Shown: piece after piece, positions 1 through 12,520 of the stretch
How the letters are laid out: each line of letters starts with the position of its first letter
How positions within the stretch are numbered: the stretch's first letter is position 1
Source of the DNA: Siphonodentalium dalli
Taxonomy: Eukaryota; Mollusca; Scaphopoda; Gadilida; Siphonodentaliidae
Length of the DNA stretch: 64,000 nucleotides
Direction of reading: 5' to 3'
Assembly: GCA_032622095.1 (NCBI GenBank)
Contig: CP136064.1
Coordinates: 254,264,484 to 254,328,483, forward strand
Program-made: the position numbers and the translations under genes
Notes under the pieces: model-generated
The model's database searches: none
What the model was told of the DNA's origin: nothing
What the model saw: only the letters and a program-made list of their open reading frames with translations

Positions 1-831
1 GACATTCTAGGTATGGGGAAATGGGGGGGGGGGGTCGAACAAAATAAAACCAATTTCGATGAAAAAGCTGTATATTGAACTAATTTCGCCAATGTCACTT
101 CGTTTTCTCACACATAAATTAATACAAAGTATATGTTTGCAGAATGTCCTGCTATTGGGCTGAACAATATAGTAAGTGGTCACACACCTCCATGCAACTT
201 ACATGTATGTTGCGGCTGGAGAAACATTATAAAACATTGACGAAATGAGTTCTATATACGCACGGATGCGGTGACGCGCCCCCCCCCCCCCCACCAAAGT
301 GGTTGCAAGTTTCAACCCTAACACACCATCATGCAGTTGGAGATTTCTCATCGAAAACAGGTTGCAAATCATTTCATAGTTTAATATTTGGTGTAAACAA
401 TATTTATAGTGGTGTGAAATTGGTCGTGACTAAATTGGCATCAGTTGGAAATTCCTAACCTTACAGTTGTGCCCGGTTAGCTATTAGAAATTTCCAACAG
501 GTGGATAGAGGGTGCAAATAGAACAGTGTTCAAAGAGGTGCAGTTATAAATTCCAATTACACCTCAACGGAGACATTCTAGACACATCCCTATAAATACG
601 TTTTAAATATAACTTTGCTCACCGCAAGTCTGATATAGATGGGTCAGCTCTCTTATCTTCAAATATCTGTTCCAGATACTATCGCAGAATTGGACGTTTC
701 ACAGTTGACCGTCCATGAGGTTAATTCGATAGAATGACTTGTAAACTGGCGAGTTCATATTAATCCCGTGCAACAAATTTAATTAATCGTCCCGTTATCA
801 CTGGGTTTATGAATACATCGTCTAAATTGGA
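1..831. other. Non-coding stretch with poly-G and poly-C runs
   Basis: No credible exon. It holds a G run near 24-34, a C run near 280-292, and between about 320 and 580 several degenerate copies of a motif built on GTTGGAAATTCC that recurs at 18.2, 34.1 and 41.6-42.2 kb. Confidence 0.5.
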
Positions 832-988
832 TAGATCATCTCACTCGTAAGATGACCGGCCCGCGTCTTGTTTGGGAGTGATAAACCCTACTCACTCGCG
901 CTCCGCGCTCGTGAGTAGAGTTTATCAATCTCAAAACAAGACGCACGCCGGCCGTCTTAATTATAAAGACACTCGTTGAGATGATCTA
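832..988. repeat. Fold-back (palindromic) element
   Basis: Two inverted arms meet around a short loop at 896-910. The left arm (849-895) reads in part GCGTCTTGTTTGGGAGTGAT and the right arm (911-958) is its near-complement. Weaker pairing (TAGATCATCTCA) extends the stem to 832 and 988. There is no coding capacity, so this is a MITE-like or fold-back repeat. I cannot assign a target duplication. Confidence 0.75.
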
Positions 989-1790
989 GCCAAAACTTAG
1001 ACCGAGGATTAAGCTGGTGTGTTTATAATCGCCACCATGTCTGGACATATTTGGGGGGGGGCAATTTTTCGCCATTTACAATATATTTTCGCCACTACCG
1101 CCAGCGAGAACACTGAATGGAAACCATTATTATGTTCATATAAGTCAATATTTTTTCTTCGAAGTGAATGAATTTCTGATATAGGACCTGTTGGTGGAAT
1201 TAATTCTGATAAATTATTCGCAAGCCTTATCATTTTAATTCGAAACTGGTAATTTTGCGATATTTTCGCTATCAGTTGCCAGTTGATAAGAATGGTATCT
1301 AAAAATGTGATGATCTAAACTTAAGGTTATCAAAAGTAAACAATGACCATATGCAATAAAGTATATCATATACCAAATTGAACATGGTGGTGACGCCCTA
1401 TTGTTTGTGCATTTATGAAGGGATAGCATTTAAGACTAAGGCATTAGGGTTGGCGGCATATGAGACCACCAATAAAAAATAGACAGAAAAATTACACTTT
1501 TTCAATTACCTTGACCTTAATGGTTGACCTTGACCATATATGTCATATTGGCCCAGTTCATTTGATGGACCGTTGATTGCACTATGAGTTCATATCATTT
1601 ATTCAAACACAAATCTAATTGTTTTCACTTTTCCCCAAATATTTTATGCCGTTACCATGGAAACCAGAAATTCTCATGAACCATGACCCGCAGTCCGGGC
1701 ACCCCCCTCAAAAATTGTTTCCCATATCCCATTTTACATATCGGCAAAGTTTCATGCTTTAATCCGGTCTGTCACGATTTTGCTAAATGT
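989..1790. other. Non-coding, nothing recognised
   Basis: Only short chance ORFs on the - strand. No splice-flanked coding block or repeat structure was seen apart from a G run near 1052. Confidence 0.4.
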
Positions 1791-1794
1791 TGAC

Positions 1795-3065
1795 CCTAAA
1801 CGACTGGGCTAAATCTAATTGTGCGATTTAAAGACTCCGCATTGCTGTCGTTTGGATGAAAGATTGTGGGAGGGGCACTCAATTTGATAAGAATGGGTTT
1901 AGTCGCCGATTTCCACCACACATATACCATATCATCCCCATGGTATGATGAGTATAATGGTGTGGCTTAAATCTGTCAAAAGTGGCATCATTCGAGTCAG
2001 GGTTGAACTGAAAGGCAGAGGGGCACCAAAATTGATACGCAATGATTTTAGCGCCAATTTCCACCAAAGTGATACGCATTCTTATCCATAATACGAGGAG
2101 TTTGATCGTGTGATTTAAAGACGCCATGTTGGTCTGTTTGGGTGAGAGATGGGGGTTAGTGGGCACTAAATTTAACAAACGTATCAATAATCATCTCCAT
2201 GATATCAGGAGTCTAATTGTGTGGTTTAAGGATATCAAAAGCTGTCACAAGCTGGGCCATTCGAGGCATGATGGATAGAGGGTGAGAGGAGCACACAAAA
2301 GATGAACAATATGTTTAGCGCTGATTTTCACCAGATTGATACATATTCTCCTTGATACGAGAAAACTAATCCTGTGGTTTAGATACGCAAAATTGGTGCG
2401 TTTGGATTAACTATAGACGAATTCTGTACAATGCTCTGTAGCGATATTATGGGAAATCTAGCCTAATCGAAAGCAACTGTTAAGTCGGAATAATCGTATT
2501 GTCTTTCTGTTAAAATGAGAGATATGGAGGCCCTAAATTTGATATGAATTTGGTTACTGGCCAATTTTATACAAAAACTTATACAAAATCACCCACACGG
2601 TATGAGGAGTCTAATGGGGTGGCTTAAAGCTGTCAAAAGTGGCGTCATTCGAGTCAGGGGTGCACCGAACGAGAGAGGGGCCCCAACATTGATAGAAATA
2701 ATTTCCACCAAGTTAATGCACATTCTTCTCCATAATACAAGGAATCTAATTGTGTGATTTAAAGACGCTATATTGGTGTTGTGAGAGATGGTGTGGGGTG
2801 TGCACTAAATTTGATAACAAAACTGTTTGTCGCCGATTAGCACCAAACTTATAAATATTTATCTCCATGATATCAGGGGTCTACTTGTGTAGTTTAAAGA
2901 TGTCAAAAGTGGTGCAATTCGAGACAGGGGTCCATAGAGTGTGAGATAGACACAAACATTAATTATCATTATGTTTAGCGCCGATGTCCAGCAGACTGAT
3001 ACTTGTTCTTCTCCGTGATACGAAAAATCTAATCGTGTGGTTTAAATACTGCAAATTGTAAACTG
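1795..3065. repeat. Diverged higher-order tandem repeat
   Basis: A motif close to GTCTAATTGTGTGGTTTAAA recurs near 1814, 1952, 2098, 2213, 2365, 2603, 2745, 2878 and 3027, giving monomers of about 115-150 bp. The order of variants repeats after roughly 650 bp (1952/2603, 2098/2745, 2213/2878, 2365/3027). The array is therefore two copies of a multi-monomer higher-order unit. It may be the interior of a larger element that ends at 3552. Confidence 0.65.
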
Positions 3066-3489
3066 AGAATAATTAGCCAGTATATAGCACAATGAACAGA
3101 GTAGCACCTGGTCATTTCTTTAAACACCTGTATCTTCATGGATATATGATAACCAGGTGCTCTCAAAATCTTAGTCAAACCCAATATATTGATTGATACA
3201 TGTCTCTATGTAAAACCCAATTGTCGTCTTTTATTTTTGCGAACTAATGTGTTTATGATGTTCATGTTATAACATCTGAAGTATACGCAGTTGAAAATTA
3301 ATAAATAGTTCTTTATTGGTGGGACTGATTAATCGCGATAAACAAAATGACAATCGCTCCGATCCGACAAGGTGAGCTACTACTTATATTCCGTGTGTAA
3401 GAATCATGTTTTGTCATGCTATTTGGATATATAATTTATGAGAATATTTGTAACGCTTTGAACAAGAGTATCCTCTATTCCCACCATAT

Positions 3490-3552
3490 ATCCATAATAT
3501 GCAGAGCGTTTCACATCACTTTAACACGGGCAACGCCGGGTAACCCTGCTAG
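3490..3552 (+). mobile_element. Helitron-like 3' terminus
   Basis: The sequence GGGCAACGCCGGGTAACCC, with two small hairpins, lies a few bases upstream of CTAG (3549-3552), which is followed by T. A short hairpin just before CTAG followed by T is the usual Helitron 3' end. The matching 5' TC end was not located, so only the terminus is called. Confidence 0.45.
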
Positions 3553-3559
3553 TATATAC

Positions 3560-5263
3560 ATCATTGGGGGGTGTGGGTTACTATGATTACTCTCACAGAG
3601 GGGGAGCCTGTCTTGGCGCGAGCTCGATCTTCAGCCAACAAAATAACTTGCTTTGACTCGTTCGATTCTGCGCGTGGTTGAAGAAGAGAAAATCATGGCC
3701 GCGAACTCCGAGGCGGAAGCTATCAATAAATGTAAATGAGGCGATGTTACCATTATATCAACACACTCCAATGAAGTTCTTCGCAAAATTAACGTATTCA
3801 AAAATAAGATGAAGACTAAACGGTATATTCTCAGGGCTTGTGGAAGTATTCCAATACGACAGTATCAAATAGACAATTCCAAAGTTATTTATAAGTTTTA
3901 TGATGCAACTTTTACCTCTCATAAAAAGTATTATTCATTGTATTTGGTGCTGTAATTACGTATCCCCTCTAAACTAAACTTACTGAGCCTGGAACTCACT
4001 CTATGAGGCTCCCGAGCCGTCAGCGCTCGTAAGAGTTCGCGACAGTAACCAGGAAGTTAAATATGAGATTCGTCGATTGTGCTATTTGTCATGTCTAACA
4101 AACAGCAGTGGGCCACTTGGTAACATGCTTGGGAGATCAATTGTGTATCCAAGAAGTAGGTGAATGCTCATACTCAACTTCGTGATTTAGAAGTTTCATT
4201 TGCTGGGGAGGATGACTATGTTTGCATGTTTTTATCTCTGGTTGATTCTAGCAGGCGTCTTAGTTCCTGGGACATTACTCGCATTATACGAAGGTACAAA
4301 CTTACACCACACACGTATTTCATGTGATCGATCTACATGACTTCTAAAAGTTAGCTCACCTCTGGATGTGTGGGTGCGCACTGAGCAGACTATTGCGTGT
4401 GGTTAACCATCGTTTAAGCAGCTATATTTCGTTATTGCATTGACATTTTATTGTTGGAGAAAATACCGTAAAGAGGGTTGATTTCAATAGGAAATGATAC
4501 AACATTACTCGTAGAAACTGCCGATCAGTGTTAGCAGTGATCCACTGACCGTGACACTCGAATCGAGTAATTTGTGTTGGATCATTGTTGGGGTTCATCG
4601 TCATTTCATCTGTTATTTTGTCAGCTTTATTGGTAGACGATATATCTTGAGAAAATAATAGATACAATTATCTAACTGTTGACTGTATGTCACATTCAAA
4701 TCAATTAATGTCAGCGGTCGCTTAATAATTGCAAATGTAGATCATGTGAAGAAAATCGCGGGCTGTCGACGCTCAAGTCTGCGTTTTATGTGACATTTAA
4801 TGATTTAATGCACGTATTGAAAGGTAGTTCAGGTATTTATGGACATATCTCGATACCGGGAAAAATCTAAATCGAATACCATTATGTGTATTTTGGGCAC
4901 AAACAGTCATGTGACTTTAAGCCATTGAAGAGAATCGTAATATTCAATACACAAAACAAATTGAACCCGGTTTAAGGAAATGTTTAGGTTTAAACTGGTG
5001 TTTGACATATGTAATGTTTCTTTGTCAATAATTATAACACTGCAAACATTTGCCAACCCGACGGGAAATATGAAGACACCCTTATAAAAGCATTGATCCT
5101 GTCCGGCATGGTGTGTTGCTTCAACCGTGTATTGAATGAACAAATAAATTCAAACTATAAAGTATATATACATGTATATATCGGCCGTCTTTCTTTACTT
5201 GTTCATACCATTATTACGTACTCTACTATATTATTAACGGTCATTGTGAAAACAAGTTAATTG
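3560..5263. other. Non-coding, nothing recognised
   Basis: AT-rich sequence without credible exons, RNA genes or clear repeats. The short ORFs on the - strand (for example 4422-4667) have no protein-like features. Confidence 0.4.
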
Positions 5264-5637
5264 TTACCCTGTGCCAATGCATTCTCTTATATATGCGAGT
5301 CGATCATAGGTCGCCTCGCATATATAAGAGAATGCATTGGCCTAATAATTTTTTACAATTTTAATATTTTGTTCTTGTATTCTTTAACAAGTTTATAATT
5401 TCACCCATACAGAGCCCCAGACAAACATGAGCAGACGACACTCTTCTATATGCTTATATATATGTGTGGTGCTCCCTGCAGGGTAATGGATGTGTTTTAT
5501 TTTATGTCCTAAAAATTGTAAGAAACATTTATTTAAAAAAAATGATAAAAAATTGTTAGGCCAATGCATTATCTTATAAATGCGAGGCGTCCTATGGTCG
5601 ATTCGCATATATACGAGAATTCATTGGCACAGGGTAA
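5264..5637. mobile_element. MITE with self-palindromic terminal inverted repeats
   Basis: The element starts TTACCCTGTGCCAATG and ends with its complement (CATTGGCACAGGGTAA), so the terminal inverted repeats are about 80 bp. Each terminal repeat is itself a hairpin: GCATTCTCTTATATATGCGAG on one side of a short centre and its complement on the other. The interior is AT-rich and non-coding. A second, left-truncated copy lies at 45800-45990. No convincing target duplication was seen. Confidence 0.8.
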
Positions 5638-7172
5638 AAAAATCCCGACTTACGACAAATTGTTAATCGCCACTGTAGATGTAAAGGCAGGTTGTAGGTA
5701 TCAGGGTATCATATACGTTTTGAATGGCAAAGTAAGCAGGGACTACAATGCTCGTAACCTCTTGTGAGAATATAGTTCCAAGTTGACAAGCTAATAAACA
5801 CAATGTTTGTTATATTTTCACAAATCTGTTATATTATGTGACATCTGTGATATTATTTGCTTAAACAATCCTATCATAAATTTCAATAGCTTTTTGTATA
5901 TACTTTCGCAATTCCCTCAGGTTTCATATCCCTTCGCCAGGTGACAGTACTAACATACTGAGTTTCCGCAGGGGTGTACGGGGGTAGAATTGTTGACAAA
6001 TTTATAAAGCTCTAACTTTCTGATAGTATTCTTATCGACAGAATCATGGTATAAACAACATACACAAATAGTGTTTCTGACTACCAAATTTACACCACTC
6101 GTGCGTAAATTATAAATCCCACTCGCGGTGTTAATTTGGTACTCAGAACCACTACGTGTGTGTTATATAACATGTATGTCTGAACATCTGCAGTCATACA
6201 ACTCCGATTCTACAAGAACGAAACATTTCAAATGAGAAATCTGAGAGCATGTGACCACCCAATTTCCCCGAATTAATATACAAACACATATTGTGCTATA
6301 ATATATTCGGCTTGCATGAAAGGAGAAAATAATTTCTATTTAATTATTCAGAAATACACTAAGAACGTGATGTCTAATGTTTAGCTGTTAACAGAAAACT
6401 TGCTCAGGTTAAAATCCGCAAGGTACTCTTACAGTTTATCTATAAGTGTATATAGTGTATACTTTCAATACGATTCTTGTACGATCAGAACAGTTTCACA
6501 TCTTAAAAACTGCATGTTTACAAATCGGACTACACTTGAACAAATCAAACTATATACAAATAAAACTGTGTGTACCTATCTAAACAAAACCTACCGTGAC
6601 GTAAATATCGGCCCAAATTAATAGACAGTCTCACACATATGCATGTAGGTTCCAATTCATAAAAACTGTTTCTATATGAAAAAAACTCTTCAGGCTTATG
6701 CAAACTAGATTCTGAAGATATTGAATAACACTGATATTCCGACATTGTGATATACATTTACCTCAACTGCGAGCGACCCGCAAAAATAAACTGAACTTTA
6801 TATGCGTGAGCTTCCTATCTCGGGAAACGATAGGCCCCTTCAAGCTGAACTCTGAATTATGCTGAATATATTTGGGCATTACTGATATTCTGATATATTT
6901 GCTATCCAACAGATACAACATGAACACGCCCAATAAAAAGAACAACACTTTGGTATGCGCGGACTTGTCCTAAAATAACGAACACAGTCATCAATTCCAT
7001 ATATCTTGGCTACCGACTACATTTATAGTAACCAATCAATATTTAACTAAGTACACATACAAACAAAAACAGCTTTCAGCCCTGAGATTTTAGTCGTTTC
7101 TTTGATCAATATTTGGTCTTACGTTAAGTGTGACGCCAAATGCATCTCGAACAAATCTGCATTGAAAGCAGT
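5638..7172. other. Non-coding, nothing recognised
   Basis: AT-rich. Several short ORFs on both strands overlap one another and show no domain or splice context. Confidence 0.4.
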
Positions 7173-7213
<41 letters not shown>

Positions 7214-7763
7214 CGGAAAAAAATTTCAGGCACGTATGGCATTTTTTCCCTTTCGATCATTTTTTGTACCCACCCACCCCCACCGCCAAATTATTTTCCG
7301 TTTTCGGCAGTTTTTTCCGACCATTTTTTGACACCCACCCCCCTTTTAACACTAAAACAGAGATTTGCGGGGGGAAATTCACTGTAAACAGCTGTATATG
7401 AATTTCTGTGCATACTATTTATCATGGATGTTAACATGGACATGTAAATAGGAATGAGTAATTTTGAGGTCATTCGGCCAAAAAAACATGGCTGCCAGCG
7501 GCCATCTTGGATTTCAAAATTTGCAACAAAATACAACACGATAACTGCCTGCAGTCAGTTTACCAGTTAGAATTACATTATTTCTCTCATTCAAACTGAT
7601 TCAAAGTGGTTTTGAAGCCCAACTCATTGCCAAAACACTAAAAACAAGCAGGAATTTTTTTTTTTAGTTGCGGAAAAAATTGCTTGTTGGTGGCTTTGAC
7701 CACCCACCCACCCCGGCATACGTGCCGGAAGAAATTTTTTCACCCCCCCCCCTGTTGAAAGCG
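7173..7763 (+). repeat. Dispersed repeat copy 1, with 40-G run
   Basis: It begins with 40 consecutive G (7173-7212). The part from 7213 to about 7757 matches the reverse complement of 23904-24711. Shared blocks include ATGGCTGCCAGCGGCCATCT, the TTTTCGGCAGTTTTTTCCG segment and a CGGCATACGTGCCGG palindrome. This copy lacks the 282-bp insertion found in the other copy, so it works as an empty site. The ORFs crossing it (poly-glycine) come from the G run and are not genes. Confidence 0.8.
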
Positions 7764-8346
7764 GAATACACAAACAAGGTTATCCGCAATTACAAACTTA
7801 TAGTACATTGCGATACCTCCCGATGTAATGTTTGTAGAAACAATACTGATTCTAGCCTGACCAATGAAAACCCTCATATATATTAAGAAACGATATTCAT
7901 CATTATAACTCTGCATCATCTCTCCTGCAACTACTACGAATTACTCATCCAAAAGCGTACGGTATACTACTCACATTGTGCGTATATATTTGTATTTATA
8001 TAATCACACTTTTATAACCTCGTCTGCGCCATACATTTCGCCAGGGGTTGTCAGAATTACAGTCCTCGAGTTTACAACACACCCTTGATATATACTGCAT
8101 TGCTCGTCCTCTATTATAAGTGTCTGTATCACCATATATATATAAACACTAAACAATCAATCAATTAATCAATCGTGGACTCTGAATATGATACCAACTG
8201 AAAATTGTTATGTGTCTATACAAGTATGGATATGATAACCAATTCTGATAATAGCATATATTCTGCTAATCTTGATAGTTACTACATCATGTTTGCGAAT
8301 GCCTCACAAGCAAGAAAACATCAGCTCTATGAACACTTACAGGGTG
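7764..8346. other. Non-coding, nothing recognised
   Basis: No coding or structural signal beyond short AT-rich stretches. Confidence 0.4.
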
Positions 8347-8562
8347 AAGGAAACCCTCAACAAATCAGGCCGTTAATATGTTTAATATATCAAACATGAG
8401 AAGGAAACCCTCAACATATCAGGCCGTTAATATGTTTAGTATATCAATCATGAGAAGGAAACCCTCAACATATCAGGCCGTTAATATGTTTAGTATATCA
8501 ATCATGAGAAGGAAACCCTCAACATATCAGGCCGTTAATATGTTTAGTATATCAAGCATGGT
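8347..8562 (+). repeat. 54-bp tandem repeat, four units
   Basis: Units start at 8347, 8401, 8455 and 8509 with AAGGAAACCCTCAACATATC. The last three are nearly identical and the first has drifted. Because 54 is a multiple of three, one frame stays open through the array and gives an 18-residue periodic peptide. That is a consequence of the period, not evidence for a gene. Confidence 0.95.
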
Positions 8563-9006
8563 GCGATAAAACACCTCTCATTTCTCAGTTATGCTCAAAC
8601 ACAACTACCGCTAATTACGGCGCGTCCATATTTATACGATCATGATGTCACGGCATCACTTCGCGTTACTCATCCTCTATTCTGATATAAAGGCTATCAC
8701 ACTAACATCATTTTGGCGTGTTTGTTTGTTATTCTGCGAAAACACCAACCATCACTGCCTATTGAAGACAACTTACATGTATTATATTATAATATAAAAT
8801 GGTCGCATAACATTTGAATGTGACAATCTCGGCCAAACTCACACGACTTATTTACGTGAAAATATGACAACCTAAACAATCTTTCGCGAACTAAACTATA
8901 ATTTATTCACAACAGATAATCACAAACATTCAATCTGCTGTTTTATTTATTTTCTTATCTAAAAACAGACTATCGTACGCGATAGAATTTAGCGCTAAAC
9001 AACCAA
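8563..9006. other. Non-coding, nothing recognised
   Basis: AT-rich flank of the retrotransposon that follows. No feature could be supported. Confidence 0.4.
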
Positions 9007-10900
9007 GTGAGGCCATATCCCCAGATATACAGAGACTTCCAGGATATTCTTGGGGATTTCTCGCTCACACAAATGGTTACTGATAACACAAGGGATAACA
9101 ACATACTTGATCTCATCTTAACTAACAATATCGAACTAATCAATAGCACAAGCACATATTCCGGCATATCAGATCATGAGTTTGTCTCCTTAGTTGCAAA
9201 TTTAAACCCAGTCAGGAACAAACAAAAACCCAGGATTATTCACCTCTATAATAAAGCAGACTGGGAAAACTTCAGGCTTTTTACTGCAACAGAACTTTGT
9301 TCCATATATCCAAGTCATAGCAAATCTGTTGAAGACATTTGGACAATATTGAAAACAACATTAGAGAAAGGCATCTCAAAATTTGTCCCCACAAAAATGA
9401 TCACACCAAGGAGATCACTACCATGGATCACATCAGGGATAAAAAGACTTATACATGACAGTGCATACCGACAAATGAAAAAGACCTCAAATAACCATCT
9501 AAAACAGAAACACAGAAGTCTTAAAATGCTGGTCAAAAAGAAACTGAAACTGGCACATGAATCCTATGTTGAAAACATCCTTGAAATTGACAAAAATATC
9601 CATGAAGACCACAATGAAAGAAATTACAAGTCATTCACCAAAAAGCTGTTCTCTTACATTAAAAGCACACAACAACAATCTCAAACAATAAACTCCATCA
9701 ATGACCCAACCACTGGCACTCTGAAAAACTCAAATGCCGAAATAGCCCAGGTGCTAAACAATCAATTTCAGTCAGTCTTTTCCCCACTAAACCCCCTTAC
9801 ATTGTCACAACATTGCCTGACGACCTTACGGAATAATACACATGATAACTATATCCAGTCAAATAGTCATGGCTATCCGACCATCAAGGAAATTAAAGTA
9901 AACGAATATGGTGTCCTTAAACAACTATCTGACCTCAAAACCAACAAAGCTGCCGGACCAGATAACCTTAATCCTGCCATTCTGACACAAATGCGTTACG
10001 AAATAGCTCCAGCCCTCACAATACTCATCCAGAAAACCCTTGACACTGGGACATTACCAAATGACTGGACAAAAGGCAATGTAGTTCCAATATTTAAAAA
10101 GGGAGATAAAACCGACCCCTCAAACTACAGGCCAATCACCTCAACATGTAGCATGTGTAAGATTGCAGAGCATATAATTGCATCTCATATAAGTACACAC
10201 TTCAAAACCCATAACATCCTGTATGACTTACAACATGGCTTTCGTGAACGCCGGTCCTGCGAAACACAATTAGTACAACTTATTTCAACCTTGTTGGAAA
10301 CCTTTTTGCAGGACACCAAACTGACTTAATACTGTTAGATTTTAGCAAAGCTTTTGATAAAGTCAACCACATAAAGCTACTCTACAAATTAAATGAACAC
10401 GGCATCAGAGGCCCAATCTTAAACTGGATTAGATCCTTCCTATATGGCCGCAGACAAGTAGTTGTCCTGGAAGGGGAAACCTCAGCTTCAGTCCCTGTCA
10501 CCTCAGGGGTGCCGCAGGGCTTATCCTGTGCCCCCTACTGTTTCTACTGTATATTAATGACCTCCCTGACGAATTAATATCACAAACCAGACTTTTTGCA
10601 GATGACACAGCCATATATATAACCATCAAAAGCCCCTCAGATCACAACACTCTACAAACCGATCTAATTAAATTGGAGGAATGGGAAAGAAAATGGGATA
10701 TGTCGTTCAATCCGGGAAAATGCCAAGTATTAACAGTGGCTCGCAAGAAAAACCCAGTTTACCATCAATACATCTTGCATGGGCAAATCTTGCAACATAA
10801 CAGCACAGCCCGCTATCTCGGGGTTGACCTAACCACAAACATGTCATTCAACGAACATATACATAAAATAACATCAAGTGCAAACCAAACTCTTGGATTC
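9007..10900 (+). pseudogene. Non-LTR retrotransposon A, endonuclease end and reverse transcriptase
   Basis: This is the 5'-truncated ORF2 of an endonuclease/reverse transcriptase (EEP-RT) retrotransposon. The first ~70 residues show the end of the endonuclease (NILDLILTN, then GISDHEF). The RT domain follows, with AAGPDNL, PIFKKGDKTDPSNYRPI, QHGFRERRSCETQL, LLDFSKAFDKVNH, TSGVPQG and FADDTAIY. The RT is broken by frameshifts near 10322 and 10519, so reading passes through three frames. Reading stops at 10900, where a second retrotransposon is inserted; the missing thumb resumes at 11985. The motifs fit the L2/CR1/Jockey-like groups, but I cannot place the clade without a tree. It is dead as a gene. 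Confidence 0.88.
10887..10900 (+). repeat. 14-bp target-site duplication, left copy
   Basis: AAACTCTTGGATTC here is repeated exactly at 11985-11998. The two copies bracket retrotransposon B, as expected for target-primed reverse transcription into element A. Confidence 0.85.
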
Positions 10901-11984
10901 TTTCTTACCATCTGCAATTACCGAATGGAACAAACTGTCAGAAACTACAAAGAGCAGCAGTACAATCGAAGACTTCAAAAAGGAACTGAACAGTGACAAT
11001 ATACGTCCACCTGCCTACTTTTATCATAGTAAATGTCGTAAATCTCATATCCTCCATACCCGGTTAAGATTGAACTGCAGCCACCTAAGTGGTGACCTGA
11101 CAGATAACCATGTAACAATTTCCCCCTTCTGTCTATGTGGGGAATTTGAGAAAACTTACCACTATCTCTTTGAATGTACATTTTATCAAGAGCCCAGAAG
11201 AGAACTATATGACTCCCTACCAAATGTTGCCTTATCTGAGAATACACTAATGCGGGGGTCAAGAGAGCTTAGTCTTCGCGAAAACAAACAAATATTTAAT
11301 GCAGTACAGACATATATTATGAGAACAAAAAGATTTCCATGATCTGTATGGGTAACAAATTGCTTTGGATTCCGGCCGCGTTATGCGGCAGCACGATGTT
11401 CTTCATTATATATGTAGTACTAAATGTCTTCCGATAACGATTATTTTGTAAGTTACTTTACTTGTCACTATCCTGTATATACATGAAATGATTCTACATG
11501 AAGAATGCAGCGATATTCACAGTGAACCCCATTGAAATAGGAATTGGCCATTGCGATTGACCCCCTCCCATGGAGCCTGACGCATGCATATTACTACGAG
11601 CATAATTTTCATCACGCAGCAACTAAATTATTGAAAACTCTGTCCCCTCTACTTTCTCACTCTCCCTCTCATTCTCTCTCTCTTCTCTCTCTCTCTGCCT
11701 CCTGCTATCCCTAACACTATCTTCCCGCTGTGTCCATCCCAACTTAAACTTAGTTACTTCTCCTTTAAAAAATATTATTTCTATTATTTCCCGTCTGATC
11801 GATACCCCTCCCTCACTTATTGGGGAAGGGGCATGTCGCCAAAGAGGAGAAGACTTCATATAAGCCCTCGGGCTTGTTGTCTGATCCTCATTTCCATACA
11901 TTATCTCTTATATGTTGTATATTTATGTCATTTGTGTATTATGTGTATTATGTTTGGATTTGGAAATAAAAATATGTTTACACT
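10901..11984 (+). mobile_element. 5'-truncated non-LTR retrotransposon B inserted in element A
   Basis: A 1084-bp insertion carries the C-terminal end of a different retrotransposon ORF. The ORF (10901-11342) starts with FLPSAITEWNKL, continues through HTRLRLNCSHLSGDL and ends with a Cys/His cluster (CLCGEFEKTYHYLFEC) that is typical of the C-terminus of some invertebrate non-LTR elements. A non-coding 3' tail of about 640 bp follows, with a CT-rich tract at 11639-11700. It ends in an A-rich stretch (AAATAAAAATATG) just before the right target duplication. The 5' truncation is the usual product of incomplete reverse transcription. The remaining reading frame is intact from 10901 to the stop, so the insertion may be younger than element A. 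Confidence 0.85.
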
Positions 11985-12495
11985 AAACTCTTGGATTCCT
12001 GAAAAGAAATATAAAAAACAAAAATGAAGTTATTCGTAAAATAGCATATCAAGCTGTGGTACGGCCTAAATTAGAATATGCAGCAAGCGCATGGTCACCT
12101 TGCACAGACACAAATATCATAGAAATTGAAAAAGTTCAGAACAGGGCTGTACGGTGGATAAAAAATATTCAAGATATGCAAGTGTTTCGGCTATGACTTC
12201 TGATCTAAATTTAAAATCACTGGAGGCCAGAAGAAATATATCACGGCTGTGTCTCTTCCAAAAAACCATCCAAAACCATGTGGAAATTCAAATTCCAACA
12301 TATCTTGAAAAGCCCACAAGAAAAACTCGATTCCACCATCAGGAAACATTCAGACGCATTCATACAGGCCCAAATTACTTCAGATATTCCTTCTTCCCTG
12401 CCACTGCAATTCTCTGGAATAACCTAAACACTGACCTGGTCACACTCTCAGACCCTGACATGTTCAGAAAGGGTGTGTACCAGCATATCAAATAA
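11985..12495 (+). pseudogene. Non-LTR retrotransposon A, RT thumb and C-terminus (continuation)
   Basis: After the right target duplication the RT of element A resumes in the frame it left at 10900. It gives the thumb region (EVIRKIAYQAVVRPKLEYA, then EKVQNRAVRW). A frameshift in an A run near 12160 moves reading to the next frame (SRYASVSAMTSDLNLKSLEA), and the ORF ends with YSFFPATAILWNNL and a stop at 12495. This C-terminus lacks the Cys/His cluster of element B, so A and B belong to different families. Confidence 0.85.
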
Positions 12496-12520
12496 TTGGC
12501 TCAAATTATCATTCTTTTAA

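Noticed and set aside
7102..7401. Poly-glycine ORF
   Set aside because: Produced by the 40-G run inside a dispersed repeat; the second copy of the repeat does not keep the frame.
8378..8569. ORF with 18-residue periodic peptide
   Set aside because: Explained by a 54-bp tandem repeat, a multiple of three. No start context or homologue.
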